A DNA stretch of 64,000 nucleotides from Hevea brasiliensis (Eukaryota; Streptophyta; Magnoliopsida; Malpighiales; Euphorbiaceae), in the NCBI RefSeq assembly GCF_030052815.1, contig NC_079507.1:54633571-54697570 (forward strand). The letters run 5' to 3'. This document shows, one piece after another, positions 35,182-47,500 of this stretch. The number at the start of each line of letters is the position of its first letter. Within the stretch, counting starts at the first letter, position 1. The notes under the pieces were generated by a model. That model did not search any database, had not been told where the DNA came from, and worked only from the letters and a program-made list of their open reading frames with translations. Both the position numbers and the translations under genes were made by a program.

Positions 35182-37939
35182 TCATGTTGTACTTGCTATC
35201 CTCCAAGTCGGTTTAGGTCTACTCCTTCTTTTCTTTATATCCTCTAACCTAATGTGCTCCACTTGTCTAACTGGAGGCTTCGTATGTCTATGCTTTACAT
35301 GACCAAACCACCTCAATCTCCCTTCTCTCAACTTATCCTCAATTGGCACCACTCCAACCTTTTCTCTAATACTTTCATTACGGATTTTATCTAGTTTAGT
35401 ATGGCCACTCATCCACCTTAACATTCTCATTTTCACAACTCTCTTCTTAGACACATACGGCTCCTTCATTGCCTAACACTCACTACCATATAAGATGGCC
35501 GGTCATATGACTGTACGATAAAATTTTCCTTTCATCTTATTGTAAATCTTGCGATCACATAAAACTCCCGTGGCACTTCTCCACTTTAATCATCGGGCTT
35601 TAATCTTATGACTAACATCCTTCTCATATTCTCTATCTACTTGAAGGATTAAGCAGAGATATTTAAAATGATTACTTTGGGGCAATACCACTCTAGCCAA
35701 ACTAATTCCTTTCCTATCACCAATTCTGCCTTCACTGAACTTGCAATGCATGTATTCTGTCTTCGTTCTACTTAACTTAAAGCCCTTTGACTCTAGAGTA
35801 CTTATCCAAAGCTTTTGCTTCTATTGATCCCTTCTCGTGTCTCATGTATCAAAACTATATTATCCGCAAACATCATGCACCGAGGGATACTTTCTTGTAT
35901 ATGTTTCGTCAATTCATCTAGAACTAATGTAAAAAGGTAAGGGCTTACAGTTGAATCTTGGTGTAATCCAATTGAGATAGGAAAATCTTGTGTCCCCTCT
36001 CACTATGCGCACAATAGTCGTTGCTCCTTCATACATATATTTCAACACTTGTATGTACCTAATAGATACCCTCTTTTGTTCTAACACTCTCCATAAGACA
36101 TCTCTTGGAACATTATCATAAGTCTTCTCTAAATCAATTAATATTATAAGTAGATCTTTCTTCAGAATCCATATAGCCGACCCCAAATTCTTGGGATAAA
36201 AACTTAATTGAGTTGAGTTTAGTTGAGTAGATCTTTCTTCACATCTCTATATTTCTCCATCAAGCTTCTAATGAGAAAGATCGCTTCCATAGTTGAACGA
36301 CCGGGCATGAAGCCAAATTGATTGGGGGAGATAAAAGTGTCATGACGTGGTCGATGTTCTACAACTCTCTCTCATAACTTCATAATATGGCTCATGAGTT
36401 TAATTCTCCTATAGTTTGAGCAACTCTATATGTTTTTTTTATTTTTAAAAATAGGTACTAAAATACTCCTCCATTCATCAGGCATTTTCTTTGAGTTTAG
36501 AATTTTATTAAACAATTTAGTTAACCATGCCACTCTCACATCTCCTAAACACTTCTATATTTCAATTGGTATTCCATCGGGTCTATAGGCTTTACCCACT
36601 TTCATTCTCTTAAGTGCTTTCTTTACTTCTGAAGATTTAATCCTTCTAGTGTAATTCACATTCTTTTCTATTGCTCTACAATTTATATTCATGTTATTAC
36701 CTCTTTGACTATTATTATTAAAGAGGTCATCAAAATAATTTCTCTATCTTTCTTTAATGTCCTCATCTTTCACCAACACTTTTTATTTTTTATCCTTAAT
36801 GCACCTAACTTGATTGAGATCTTGATATTTCTTTTCTCTCCTCCTTGCTAATCTATAAATATCTTTCTCTCCTTCTTTAGTTCCAAGTCTCTCATATAGC
36901 TTTTCAAAGGCCTGCGCTCTTGCTTGACTAACCGCCTTTTTTGCCTCTTTCTTTGCTCTCTTGTACTGTTCATAAGCCTCGTTATTATCACACTTAGGTA
37001 ATTTCTTATACCATTCTCTCTCTCTTTACTGCATTTTGTACTTCCTCATTCCACCACGATCTCTCTTTTGAGGTTGGTCGATGTTCTCTAGACTCTCTAA
37101 GTACTTTCTAGCTATTTCTCTAATCTTTGATGCCATCTGCATCCACATACCATCAGCCTCCACGTCCAGCTTCTATGCTTCGGATTCGAGAAGCTCATTT
37201 TTTAACTTCACTTGCTTTACTCTTTTGAACTCTCACTGCTTTGTTTGAGCTACAATATTTCTTTTAATCTTACTTGAATTGTTCCTAAACTTGACATCCA
37301 AGACCACTAACCGATGTTGACTTGTTAAAGCCTCTCCCGGAATAACCTTGCAATCCTTGTACAGAGCTCTATTTGTCTTCCTGATTAAGAGGAAGCAATT
37401 TGGCTTCTATGTTTTCCATTTTTGAAAGTCATTAAATGCGACTCTCTTTTTATAAAATAAGTATTTGCTAGTATTAGGTCGTACGTCATGGCAAAATTCA
37501 TGATGCTTTTCCCCTCCTCATTTTGGTTACTAAAACCAAAATCTCCATGAACATTCTCATAACCTTGCCTATCAGTTCCTACATGTCCATTCAAATCTCC
37601 ACCGATGAGAACATTCTCTTCATTCGGTATGCCTTGCATTAGATCATCCATATCCTCCCAAAACCTTTGTTTACTCTCACTTTCTAGTCCTATTTGTAGG
37701 GCATAAGCACTAACTACATTTATTGTTTCTCTTTCTATTATTAGCTTTACTAATATAATTCCATCTCTTACACTTTTCACAGCTGTTACGGCATCTTTCA
37801 ATGTCCTGTCTATGATCATGCCCACTTCGTTCTTGTTCCTCTCTTTTCCGATAAACCACAGTTCGTGTCTTGAATTACCCACTTCTTTGCTTTTCTCTCC
37901 TACCAATTTAGTCTCTTGAATATTGTTATGGAAAGTCAA
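35182..37939 (-). pseudogene. LINE endonuclease-reverse transcriptase pseudogene
   Basis: The endonuclease part (37923 down to 37385) carries VLIGGDLNGHVGTDRQ, the conserved GDxN motif of apurinic-like LINE endonucleases, and ends in a stop within the domain. RT fragments include LIDLEKTYDNVPRD (about 36130-36080), the A motif with its Asp pair altered by context. The C-terminal block holds MRMLRWMSGHTKLDK and WFGHVKHRH. Between these, the frame is broken repeatedly. A 61-bp retro-insertion lies inside the RT region at 36165. Confidence 0.85.
36165..36225 (+). mobile_element. 61-bp LINE 3'-tail micro-insertion
   Basis: Plus-strand segment with CCGACCCCAAATTCTTGGGA, then AACTTAATTGAGTTGAG, inserted in the minus-strand LINE RT. 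Flanked by a 16-bp duplication AGTAGATCTTTCTTCA (36149-36164 and 36226-36241). Only the last ~60 bases of the LINE are present, so it is an extremely 5'-truncated copy. Confidence 0.8.
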
Positions 37940-38123
37940 TCACTATGTTATGGAAAGTCAATCACTATATTATTTCTCTGTATATTTTGTATTCTGTATT
38001 CCTATTTAGGATTTCTTATTTAGGATTTCTTCCTAATTAGTAGAACACAATTATAGGAATCAATTGTATATATATACCCATGTACAGATTAATTGAAATT
38101 AATGAGAATCATCTCTTTCTACA
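37924..38123 (+). repeat. 5' LTR of the second Copia
   Basis: TGTTATGG...TTCTACA. Its first 44 bp is a 22-bp unit repeated twice (37924-37945, 37946-37967). Confidence 0.9.
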
Positions 38124-38135
38124 TGGTATCAGAGC
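38124..38135 (+). other. Primer binding site, second Copia
   Basis: TGGTATCAGAGC immediately after the LTR. Confidence 0.9.
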
Positions 38136-38417
38136 AGGTCATCAATCTAGGGTGACTATTTGTTCTCACTACCCAGCTCAGGAGAGATCTTGGCCGCCGA
38201 CTGGCCGTTTCAACCCCGATCAACATCGCCGGCGTTGTCTCAACCCCCTCATTCCACCACTATGTGCTGTTGCCTGATCCAGTATAACCATTAAAGGACT
38301 TCCGAGGTTTGGCTCTCAGATCCTATTTTGGTATTTGCTTGATTTGTGATTTTGGGTTATTTTGCTGCTATAAACAGTTTGTATTAGCGTTTCGGTTAGT
38401 TTTCTTTGTCTCAACAA

Positions 38418-41400
38418 ATGGCAGACAATAAGAATGTTATTTCTGATGTGATTCCGGTGATAACTAAGATCACGGAACACAAACTTAATGGTTCGAATTA
38501 CCTGAAGTGGAGTAAGACTGTTAGGGTCTATTTGCGTAGCATTGATAAGGATGATCACCCTACTAAAGATCCACCCACTGATGATACACGACAAACTTGG
38601 CTAAGGGAGGATGCTCGGTTGTTTTTGCAGCTTCGGAACTCGATTCATAGTGAGGTAATTAGTTTAATTAATCACTGTGAATTTGTTAAGGAATTGATAG
38701 ATTACTTAGATTTTCTGTATTCTGGTAAAGGGAATATCTCCCGTATTTATGATGTTTGTAAGGCATTCTACCGTGCTGAGAAAGAGGATAAGTCTCTCAC
38801 GGCTTATTTTATGGATTTTAAACGGGTATATGAGGAACTTAATGTATTGTTGCCTTTTAGTCCTGATGTGAAAGTTCAACATGCCCAACGAGAGCAACTG
38901 GCTGTTATGAGTTTTCTTGCAGGCCTTCCTTCAGAGTATGAGACTGCTAAATCTCAGATCCTCTCCAGTTCTGAGATTTCCTCTTTGCATGAAACGTTCA
39001 CATGGGTCCTTCGTACAGAGAGTACTAAATCTTCAAAGCCTGCCAGTACTGTTCTTATTAGCCGTAATCCAAATGGACAACAGGGTAATAGAAGAGGAAG
39101 TAGAGGAGGAATTACAGGCAATAGAAGTAATTAGCGTAATGGAGAGGCTAGTTCTAATCAGGACTCAAGAGGAGTTATTTGTTATTATTACCATGAGCTT
39201 GGCCATACAAAATATAATTGTTCGCAACTTCAGAGAAAAAATCAGCGATCACAGATGGTAAATATGACAGCAGAGAATTCTACAGTATCTTCCTCTGAGA
39301 AAACTATTTTGGTATCTGCAGAGGATTTTGCACAATTTTCCCAGTATCAGGCATCTCTAAAGCCTACCAGTTCCCCTGTCACTGCGATCGTTGAGTCAGG
39401 TAAATCTACTACATGCCTTGTGTCTTCTTCATCCAAATGGGTTATTGATTCTGGTGCGACAGATCACATGACAGGTAATTCTAGTATTCTATCTACTTTT
39501 CAGTCTAATCTCACTTCCTCTACTGTTACTTTAGCTGATGGCTCTACTTCTTGTGTCATGGGTTCTGGAACTGCGAACCTGATTTCGTCAATTCCTTTGT
39601 CTTCTGTTTTGTGTCTACCAAAATTCTCTTTTAATCTACTTTCTGTTAGTAAACTTACTCATACCTTAAATTGTTCTGTTTCCTTTTTTTCTGACCAGTG
39701 TTTGTTTCAGGATCTTACGATGAAGCAGATTATTGGTAGAGGACGCGAGTCAGGCGGACTCTACATTCTGGAAAATCATGTACCGCGGTCGTTTGTTTGC
39801 TCCAGTACCTTAACACCTCTTGAAGCTCATTGTAGATTGGGTCATCCTTCTTTGTCTACCATGAAGAAGCTGTGTCCTCAATTTCATCTTTTATCGACTA
39901 GAATGTGAGTCGTGTCAGTTTGCAAAACATCATCGTTTGCCTTCTGTGTCTAGAGTCAATAAACGGGCTTCCTCTCCTTTTGAGTTAGTTCATTCTGATG
40001 TTTGGGGTCCTTGTTCTGTTATATCTAAAACTGGATTTCGTTATTTTGTTACTTTTGTTGATGATTACTCTCGTGTTACCTGGTTATATTTAATGAAGAA
40101 TCGTTCTGAGTTGTTTTCTATCTTTTGTGCATTTTGTAATGAAATCAAAACTCAATTTAATATTTCTGTGCGCATATTAAGAAGTGACAATGCCAAAGAA
40201 TACTTTTCAGCACAATTTCAGCCTTATATGACACAAAATGACATTCTTCATCAGTCTTCCTGTGTGGATACCCCATCCCAAAATGGAATGTCCGAAAGAA
40301 AAAATCGTCATCTTCTTGAGGTAACTCGTGCTCTTCTTTTTCAGATGAAAGTACCTAAACACTTTTGGGCGGATGCAGTTTCTACGGCATGTTTTTTGAT
40401 CAATTGTATGCCGTCTTCTGTCCTTAATGGGGATATTCCTTATACTACTTTGTTTCCTACAAAATCTTTGTTCCCTATTGAACTCCGTATTTTTGGTTGT
40501 ACCTGTTTTGTGCGTGATGTTCGTCCACAGGTTACTAAATTGGATCCAAAATCTCTCAAATGTGTCTTTCTTGGGTACTCCCGGCTCCAAAAAGGGTACT
40601 GTTGTTTCTCTCCTACTCTTAATCGTTATCTTGTTTCTGCAGATGTCACATTTTTTGAGTCCACTCCATTTTTTCCTCCATCATCTGTGTATGAGAGTCA
40701 GGGGGAGGAGGATGATCTCTTAATATATACTGTCCAACCAATGTCTAGTCCTCTCCTACAGCCTGTTCCTTCTGTCTCTAGACCTGCTCGACCTCCCGTT
40801 ATTCATGTTTATTCCAGGAGATTGGAGATTCCTGACTCAGATCCTCCACCAGCTACTTCGTTGGGAGATCCTGTACCTCATACTGATCATGATTCTGATC
40901 TAGACTTACCCATTGCTCTTCGCAAAGGTAAACGTTCATGTACTTACCCTATCTCTTCTTTTGTTTCTTATAATCAATTGTCTTCTTGTTCTCGGTGTTT
41001 TGTTACTTCTTTAGACTCTGTTCCTATCCCTAATACTGTTAATGAGGCACTGTCTCATCCTGGCTGGTGTGATGCTATGAAAGAGGAAATGGAGGCTTTA
41101 GATGCTACTGGTACATGGGAACTATTGCCTTTGCCCACTGGTAAGAAAGCTATTGGTTGCAAATGGCTATATACAGTAAAGGTAAATCCTGATGGTTCTG
41201 TGGCTAGGTTAAAAGCACGCCTTGTAGCAAAAGGATATGCTCAGACATATGGGGTTGATTACTCTGATACCTTTTCTCCTGTAGCTAAACTTACTTCTAT
41301 TCGCTTGTTTATCTCTTTAGCAGCTACATATGATTGGCCTCTGCATCAATTGGATATCAAGAATGCTTTCCTTCATGGTGATCTTCAGGAGGAGGTGCAT

Positions 41401-42561
41401 ATGGAGCAACCACCTGGGTTTGTTGCTCAGGGGGAGTTGGGTAAAGTTTGTAGGCTTTGGGAGTCTCTTTATGGCTTGAAACAAAGTCCTAGGGCATGGT
41501 TTGGGAGATTCAGTGAAGCAGTACAGGAATTTGGTATGCAAAAGAGTAAGTGTGATCACTCAGTATTTTACGAGCACTCGAGGTCGGTCTAATTCTCTTG
41601 GTAGTCTATGTGGATGACATTGTCATCACCGGGAGTGACTCACAGTATTTCATCTCTTAAAACCTTCCTCCAAACTCAGTTTCAGACCAAAGACTTGGGA
41701 TTGTTAAAGTATTTCTTGGGTATCGAAGTTATGAGAAGTAAGAAGGGTATTTTCTTGTTTCAAAGAAAATATGTTCTCGATCTATTGACAGAGACAGAAA
41801 AATTAGGTGCTAAGCCTTGTAGCGCACCAATGACTCCAACTTTACAATTGTTAGCAGGGGATAGTGAGTTGTTTGAAGATTCAGGGAGATACAGGAGATT
41901 GGTGGAAAAATTGAACTACCTTACAGTCACTCGTCCTGACATTGCTTATGCCGTTAGTGTGGTAAGTCAGTTTATGTCTTCCCCAACTGTTGCTCATTGG
42001 GAAGCCTTGGAACAAATCTTGTGTTATCTAAAGGGCGCTCCAGGAAGAGGTTTGCTATATGGTAATCATGGGCATTTAAATGTTGAATGTTTTTCAGATG
42101 CCGACTGGGCTGGATCTAAGGTTGACAGGAGGTCAACTACTAGATATTGCATTTTTATTGGAGGAAATTTGGTGTCTTGGACAAGCAAGAAGTAGAGTGT
42201 AGTTTCTCGATCTAGTGCTAAATCCGAATACAGAGCCATGGCACAATCAGTATGTGAGGTAATGTGTATACTTCAATTACTAGATGAAACAGGTTTTAAG
42301 ACCTCCCTGCCTGCGAAATTGTGGTGTGATAATCAAGCTGCTCTTCATATTGCTTCTAATCCGGTGTTTCATGAGCGGACCAAACATATTGAGATTGATT
42401 GTCACTTTATTCGTGAAAAGATTCAACAACAGATCATCTCAACAGGACACATCAAAACTGGAGAGCAGTTAGGAGATATTTTCACAAAAGCTCTGAAAGG
42501 AGCTAGGATTGACTACATTTGTAACAAGTTGGGCATGATTAACATCTATGCTCCAACTTGA
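38418..42561 (+). pseudogene. Copia gag-pol with a few disabling changes
   Basis: Starts at ATG 38418 (MADNKN). Gag runs to a TAG at 39132-39134; the same frame then continues through the knuckle, where the second Cys is Tyr (CYYYHELGHTKYNC), and the protease (DSGATDHMTG, about 39448-39475) to 39908. A frameshift follows. The frame 39937-41592 holds integrase with the catalytic residues in HSDVWGP, LRSDNAK and SERKNRHLLE, then RT (LHQLDIKNAFLHGDL). Another frameshift near 41575 breaks RT before the YVDD region, and a TAG at 42193 interrupts RNase H. The C-terminus (CDNQAALHIASNP) ends at 42561. Far fewer lesions than the copy at 21698-25840. Confidence 0.92.
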
Positions 42562-42568
42562 GGGGGAG

Positions 42569-42768
42569 TGTTATGGAAAGTCAATCACTATGTTATGGAA
42601 AGTCAATCACTATATTATTTCTCTGTATATTTTGTATTCTGTATTCCTATTTAGGATTTCTTATTTAGGATTTCTTCCTAATTAGTAGAACACAATTATA
42701 GGAATCAATTGTATATATATACCCATGTACAGATTAATTGAAATTAATGAGAATAATCTCTTTCTACA
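42569..42768 (+). repeat. 3' LTR of the second Copia
   Basis: Follows the polypurine tract GAGGGGGAG. Same 22-bp tandem start as the 5' LTR; one substitution in 200 bp. Confidence 0.9.
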
Positions 42769-42846
42769 AATATAAACAATATTCATCCTTCTCCTTTTCA
42801 AGGTATCCACAAGCTCCATTAATTTTTCTGTAAGTGATTCAATATT

Positions 42847-43152
42847 TTAAGTATCAACCCTGATTCTCTTCCTACTCTGTTCCTTCCTAATTGATCTTGT
42901 TCTATGATATCTTCTATTGTTCTCTATGCCTATCTTGTGTTCTGTTTCACTATCTGTTCTACTATCTATTCTATGATTAACTTCTTTATCCAAACCCGTC
43001 CATGATGTGAACTCTTGCTCATTTAACACCACACTCAAGCGCGGGCATGGCACGTCGTTTTCGGTGAACGCATTACACTCTTGCATATTTCTTACTACAC
43101 CCGGAATTCGATGTAGCGCGTTGTAAGTGGACGATATCCCAACGTTTGTCAT
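42847..43152 (-). pseudogene. 5' portion of the minus-strand LINE
   Basis: Open on the minus strand for 101 codons and rich in Arg/Glu; joined to the endonuclease part across the Copia insertion. Probably the LINE's first frame or the N-terminal part of its polyprotein. No specific domain recognised. Confidence 0.5.
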
Positions 43153-43271
43153 AAGAATCTATATCATGAGGTGTGATGAAATTTTTTCGCTGGTTGTCAC
43201 CTATCGCAACCCTTCTCTTTTATTCGGGCTTGGGATCGGCTAAGTACAAACTACGTAGGTGGAGTTAACGG

Positions 43272-43480
43272 GGATAAATTTTGACAACTTTCCCTGAATT
43301 TATCTACTTGTAACATTACAATTTCTCAACTTAAAAATGTAATATAAAACTCCATCAACTTTCAAATTTTGCACAGTAAAATTCCTCTAATCTCCAATTA
43401 CCAGTTTTTCAGTTAGACGCTGACCTAAACAGTTCCAGCATGGATCTTAGTCAGTATTTCTCTTTTCTCTCTCAAACCAA
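43272..43480. mobile_element. Left arm of a MULE-like long-TIR MITE
   Basis: Begins GGATAAATTTTGACAACTTT and follows the family consensus through TTAGTCAGTATTTCTCTTTT, then stops at a (TA)n tract. No right arm downstream. It lies at the LINE boundary and upstream of the NET-domain gene, so it may be part of that gene's promoter region. Confidence 0.7.
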
Positions 43481-44510
43481 TATATATATATATATACATA
43501 TTGTGTTGTTTTATTCCAAACTCCCCTCTCTCCTCACCTAGTTTCGGTTCCATGTTAGATCGTTTTGGTTCTGAACCAGACTGTGGCCAGCTCTAAACTT
43601 AGATACATTCTTGTCTCTTTTCTGAAATTGAGAACCTAATGTGAATTGCTTCTCTCTAGCTCTCTCTAACAGTGCTGCCGACCTTTCCCCACACAAACTA
43701 CACACATTGTTGCTACTTCTTGCCAGGCAATTCCCCTTATTGTCATTTAAGGCTGCTGCCTTCTTTTCAACAATTGCTTCAACAGGTCCTCTCTTCCCTT
43801 TTATTTATCATCTTCTTGACAAGTTAAATGCTAATTTACTGGTTTGTTTTGTTGGGATTGGAAGCCTCACTTTCCTTAAGCGAATTTTGCTTTTATTTCC
43901 TTGTAATTGGTAATTTTGAAGCTGTGTTGCTGCAGTAGTATTGTTGTTACCCTCATGTATTAGTATAATGAATTCTTCTTGATTGAATATTGATTTTCAC
44001 TCCTCTGTTCTCTTAATTGTTGTGTTGTGAGTTCATGACAAAGAATAGAATTTGATCCTCAAAACTAAAGGGAAAAGCTGAATTAGCAGATTATTTGGTT
44101 CAGTCTATGCCAACCCCATCTAGTTTGGGATTAAAGCTTAGTTATTTTTTTTGGTTCAGTCCATTTGATTCCTATATTATTTTGGTTCAGTTGAATATAT
44201 ATGCTATTCAGATAATTTGATTAACTGGACAGACTGAATGCTCATTCCTGGACTCAATATGGTTTATGGTGTGGCATCTATTCTAGTTGGTTATGTTGCA
44301 GATGAATTGTTATGCTAAAGCAAGATTGCTGTATTAAGTCATTTGTGAAACATACTTTCTGTTTTATGTCTATTCTCATTCAGCATGGCTGCTCTTTTTT
44401 CCATGACAAGTAGGAGAGGCTTTCATTATGCCCTTCGCCTAACCAACAATTGATTGATTATAATGTGATTAAATGTAATCATCTTATGCAGCGCAGTTGC
44501 TTTGATTATA
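43481..44510 (+). promoter_or_regulatory. Promoter, 5' UTR and leader intron of the NET-domain gene
   Basis: Inferred. 43620-43800 is CT-rich with a donor-like CAACAG|GTCCTC near 43785-43797, and an acceptor TTATGCAG lies at 44485-44492, 18 bases before the chosen ATG. This suggests a non-coding first exon and a leader intron of ~0.7 kb. A 41-bp retro-insertion (44109-44149) lies in that intron. Confidence 0.4.
44109..44149 (+). mobile_element. 41-bp LINE/SINE 3'-tail micro-insertion
   Basis: Consists of CCAACCCCATCTAGTTTGGG, then ATTAAAGCTTAGTT and a T run. It is flanked by TTTGGTTCAGTCTAT (44094-44108) and TTTGGTTCAGTCCAT (44150-44164), 14 of 15 bases identical. Only the tail of a retroposon is present. 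Confidence 0.7.
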
Positions 44511-47500
44511 ATGTCAGAGACTTCAGGAGGTTTTACTTCAGCTGACCTGAATAAATTAGGACCAGATTACTTTACTTTCTACACATGTGAAGTAAAAGAA
44601 TTGCTATCACAAAATGAGGATTTCCTGCCTTTTGCGGCTGAAATTGCTGGAAACAGATGTGAGGAGGTCAGGGGCAATAATGTTGAGCCTTCTTCTGGTT
44701 CTCTTTTTGATAAGTGCATAGGAGCCGGTCTTTCTGATTGCAAAAAGGAAAGGTTGAATGCATTGCTTCGGCAGACTTTGGCAACTCTTGTACCAGAAGT
44801 TGATGAGGTAGACTGAGATCCTTTTTTTTTCTTTTAACTTTTATTGTGCGTAAAATTATAGAATCTAATATGTTGGAAATCTCTGAATTCTGTGTGCATT
44901 TAATATGTTTAATGGGTTCTAATTTTGTTTTCTTATAGTCTATTGGAAAGAAGACTAAAAAAAGCTTTGACTAAGATTTATGCGTATTGCTTGCTAGGTG
45001 TTTTCCTTGGGGAGTAGTTCATTGAATTATTACTATGGCTTGGATACTTTTTCATGTTATATTTCTTTATAAAATCTATTCAATTGCTCAATGATTTTGG
45101 AGAAGAAGAGAAAAATAGCCAGATACTAGGTGGTCCAATTTTTTCATTAGTTTGCAATTGGTAAGTTTATTAGACACTGGACAAAGATATTTAAAACCTT
45201 GTGATTATACAGGGAAAAATCGATTTTCTATGGAGACTAAGTTTATACTTTATCGATTTTCTATGGAGACTAAGTTTATACTTTGTTTTTCCTTTGTTCT
45301 TTTTCCTTTTCCCTCTTCTTTTGGTATAGTGATACTTGTGTTGCCGTGCAAAGTTACTGATTTGTAATTCATTCACTTGATACTCGAATAATTGCTTGGG
45401 TGATCTTCCTTCTTTTTTTTCACTTTCGTTGTTTTTATTTTCAACTAAGTGTATGTACCATAAGTACTTGAATTGACTGTAATTTTGAATGGGCAAATAC
45501 AGATGCTTGATCCTGTTGTAGCCATGCGTCGACTCCAATCAAAGGTAAGAAACAGAAAGTTAATTTCAGGTCTTAAGGATGTAATGTCTGAAGGTGAGAC
45601 TGAGCAGAACAATGCCAATAAGAGAATCAAGAAGTCATCTTCCTCATCAACCAACATCAATACAGCTGCTAGTCCTGTTAGTTCTGGATCATGTAGAGAG
45701 GTTATACATGCTTATCAATAAATCCTTGTTCTTCATATTAGTCTACACATTGAGATCTTATGTTTTATCTGGTGTCATTTTCTTGAAACAATATGATATG
45801 TTAGTTTATGAGAATTTTCTTGAAATAGTATCTTATGCATGATAAAAAGGGTACTATTGTTATGGTTTAAAAATTCTCTCCTTTAGATTGTAAGGTCAAA
45901 ATCTCAAAGTGAGGATTTTTCTCAACTCCCTTCCGAAAACCTCTCACCCTTAAGTTTGAGTTTCTTGTGACTCCTTTTGTTGTTTGATCTCTAATCACTC
46001 AAATCTAAGGTTTTATAAGATGTCTTGTTGCCTTGTGGTTTGTTGGAAAGAATGGGATATGTTGTTTCAGTTTAAACTCAAGAGTATGGGTTTGAGAAAG
46101 ATATTTTTGCCAATTCATTACTTTGATCTAGATCTTTTGGAATTTTAATGACCTATTTTTCTAATCCCTAGCTTTTGTACATCCCCATATCTGCTAGTGG
46201 TCATGTGGGTGGAGTAACCATAAATGTTAGTGATGGAGGGCGCCAATTTACTCCAAACCTGATCCATTGCCATTCTTGTAAATATGGCAAGAGGCAAATG
46301 TTGGGGGTGTCACATTTTCCTTGAGGAAATTTTGTCCTGTTGATTTCTTGGATTCTCCAACCCCAATAAATTTTGGGATAAAGGCTTAGTTTAGTTGGGT
46401 TGATTTCCTGGATTCTCCCAAGTTTGCCTTTAATTGTTCAAGGTTTAATTCTTCAAACAATGGTAGAATTATGGAGTTTATTCTCTCTCAATAGACTTAG
46501 CCTGGGTTCTAATCATGACTTGAGCCTGTCTTGGAGAGAAAGACTTATTGCAACTATTATTCTTCCTTTAGCCATTCTATTAATAATAAAATTATTAAAT
46601 ATTTTTTAAAAGGTGGTTAAGCAATTTTTTGCATTAATTCTCTATATAAGGAATTAAGGATGTAGCCTCTAAGGCATATTTGATTTGTTGTTGAGGTATG
46701 CTATTTTGGATGTGAGAACCTAGGATCTGCACCTTTCACAAGCACAAATATAGGTCATTTTATTAGTGTTCTAAATCAACCCAAGCATCTTTTTTGTAGT
46801 CACTCAAACTCTTTTTGCAAGTCATTAGAACAATTTTTGCCTTGATGTGTAGCACAACTCTCAGATACCTCCTACTCATGTCGCCTGCAAATATTTAACA
46901 TAATGTACCAGTCCACTAAATATCCTATGATATTCTTCTATAGTAAAGGCCCCATACCGTAAAATGCATAAGCAACATTCCAAATCCACAAACAAATCCC
47001 AAGATCAAAGTGCCTGTGCTCATATTCTCCTGCAAATATAGATTAACATAATAGATCCTTACTTCATGTTAATGAATCCTTACCTCATGCTTTTCCATTT
47101 GTTACTCTCACATGAAATCATCTGGATGCCTATGTTGTTTGTTCTTTCTTTTGTTTGAAAGATCTATGTTTTTTTCTGTATATATTATCTTTGCACTCCC
47201 ATAAGAATAAATGTTTGTATCATATTTCTTTTCCTTATTGTCTAAAGCAAGAAAGAACCAAGTTTGGGATGATCAAGAAACTTCTATGTGGAAGGATTTA
47301 CTGTTAGATTTATTTCCTGATACAGGGTTCAGCATCTAAATGTATGGGTTCTAAATGTTCAGATGTTGCTTTGCCTGGAAAAGGAATGTCCACTGTTGTC
47401 CAGAAGCACTGTACTTGTTGCAGTACTAACAACCCGAATGGTACAGCTGACCAAGAAGGAAAGGTAGCAAACACTCTTTTGTAATTATATATTTCATTCA

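Larger units (their letters stand above)
37924..42768 (+). mobile_element. Copia-type LTR retrotransposon, young but disabled
   Basis: Two 200-bp LTRs (37924-38123 and 42569-42768) that differ at one base (C/A near the 3' end), flanked by a perfect 5-bp duplication AATAT (37919-37923 and 42769-42773). Domain order is gag, protease, integrase, RT, RNase H. Inserted in a minus-strand LINE. Both LTRs start with the same 22-bp unit in tandem. Confidence 0.95.
35050..43270 (-). mobile_element. Minus-strand LINE, split by a Copia element
   Basis: 3' end at about 35055 with (TTGAG)n on the minus strand; 5' end near 43270. Removing the Copia (37924-42768) leaves about 3.4 kb. Read on the minus strand it has a 5' region (43152-42847), an endonuclease domain (37939-37385), decayed reverse transcriptase (36700-35900), and the C-terminal region (35469-35182) also seen in the LINE at 27971-28473. 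Many stops; inactive. Confidence 0.8.
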
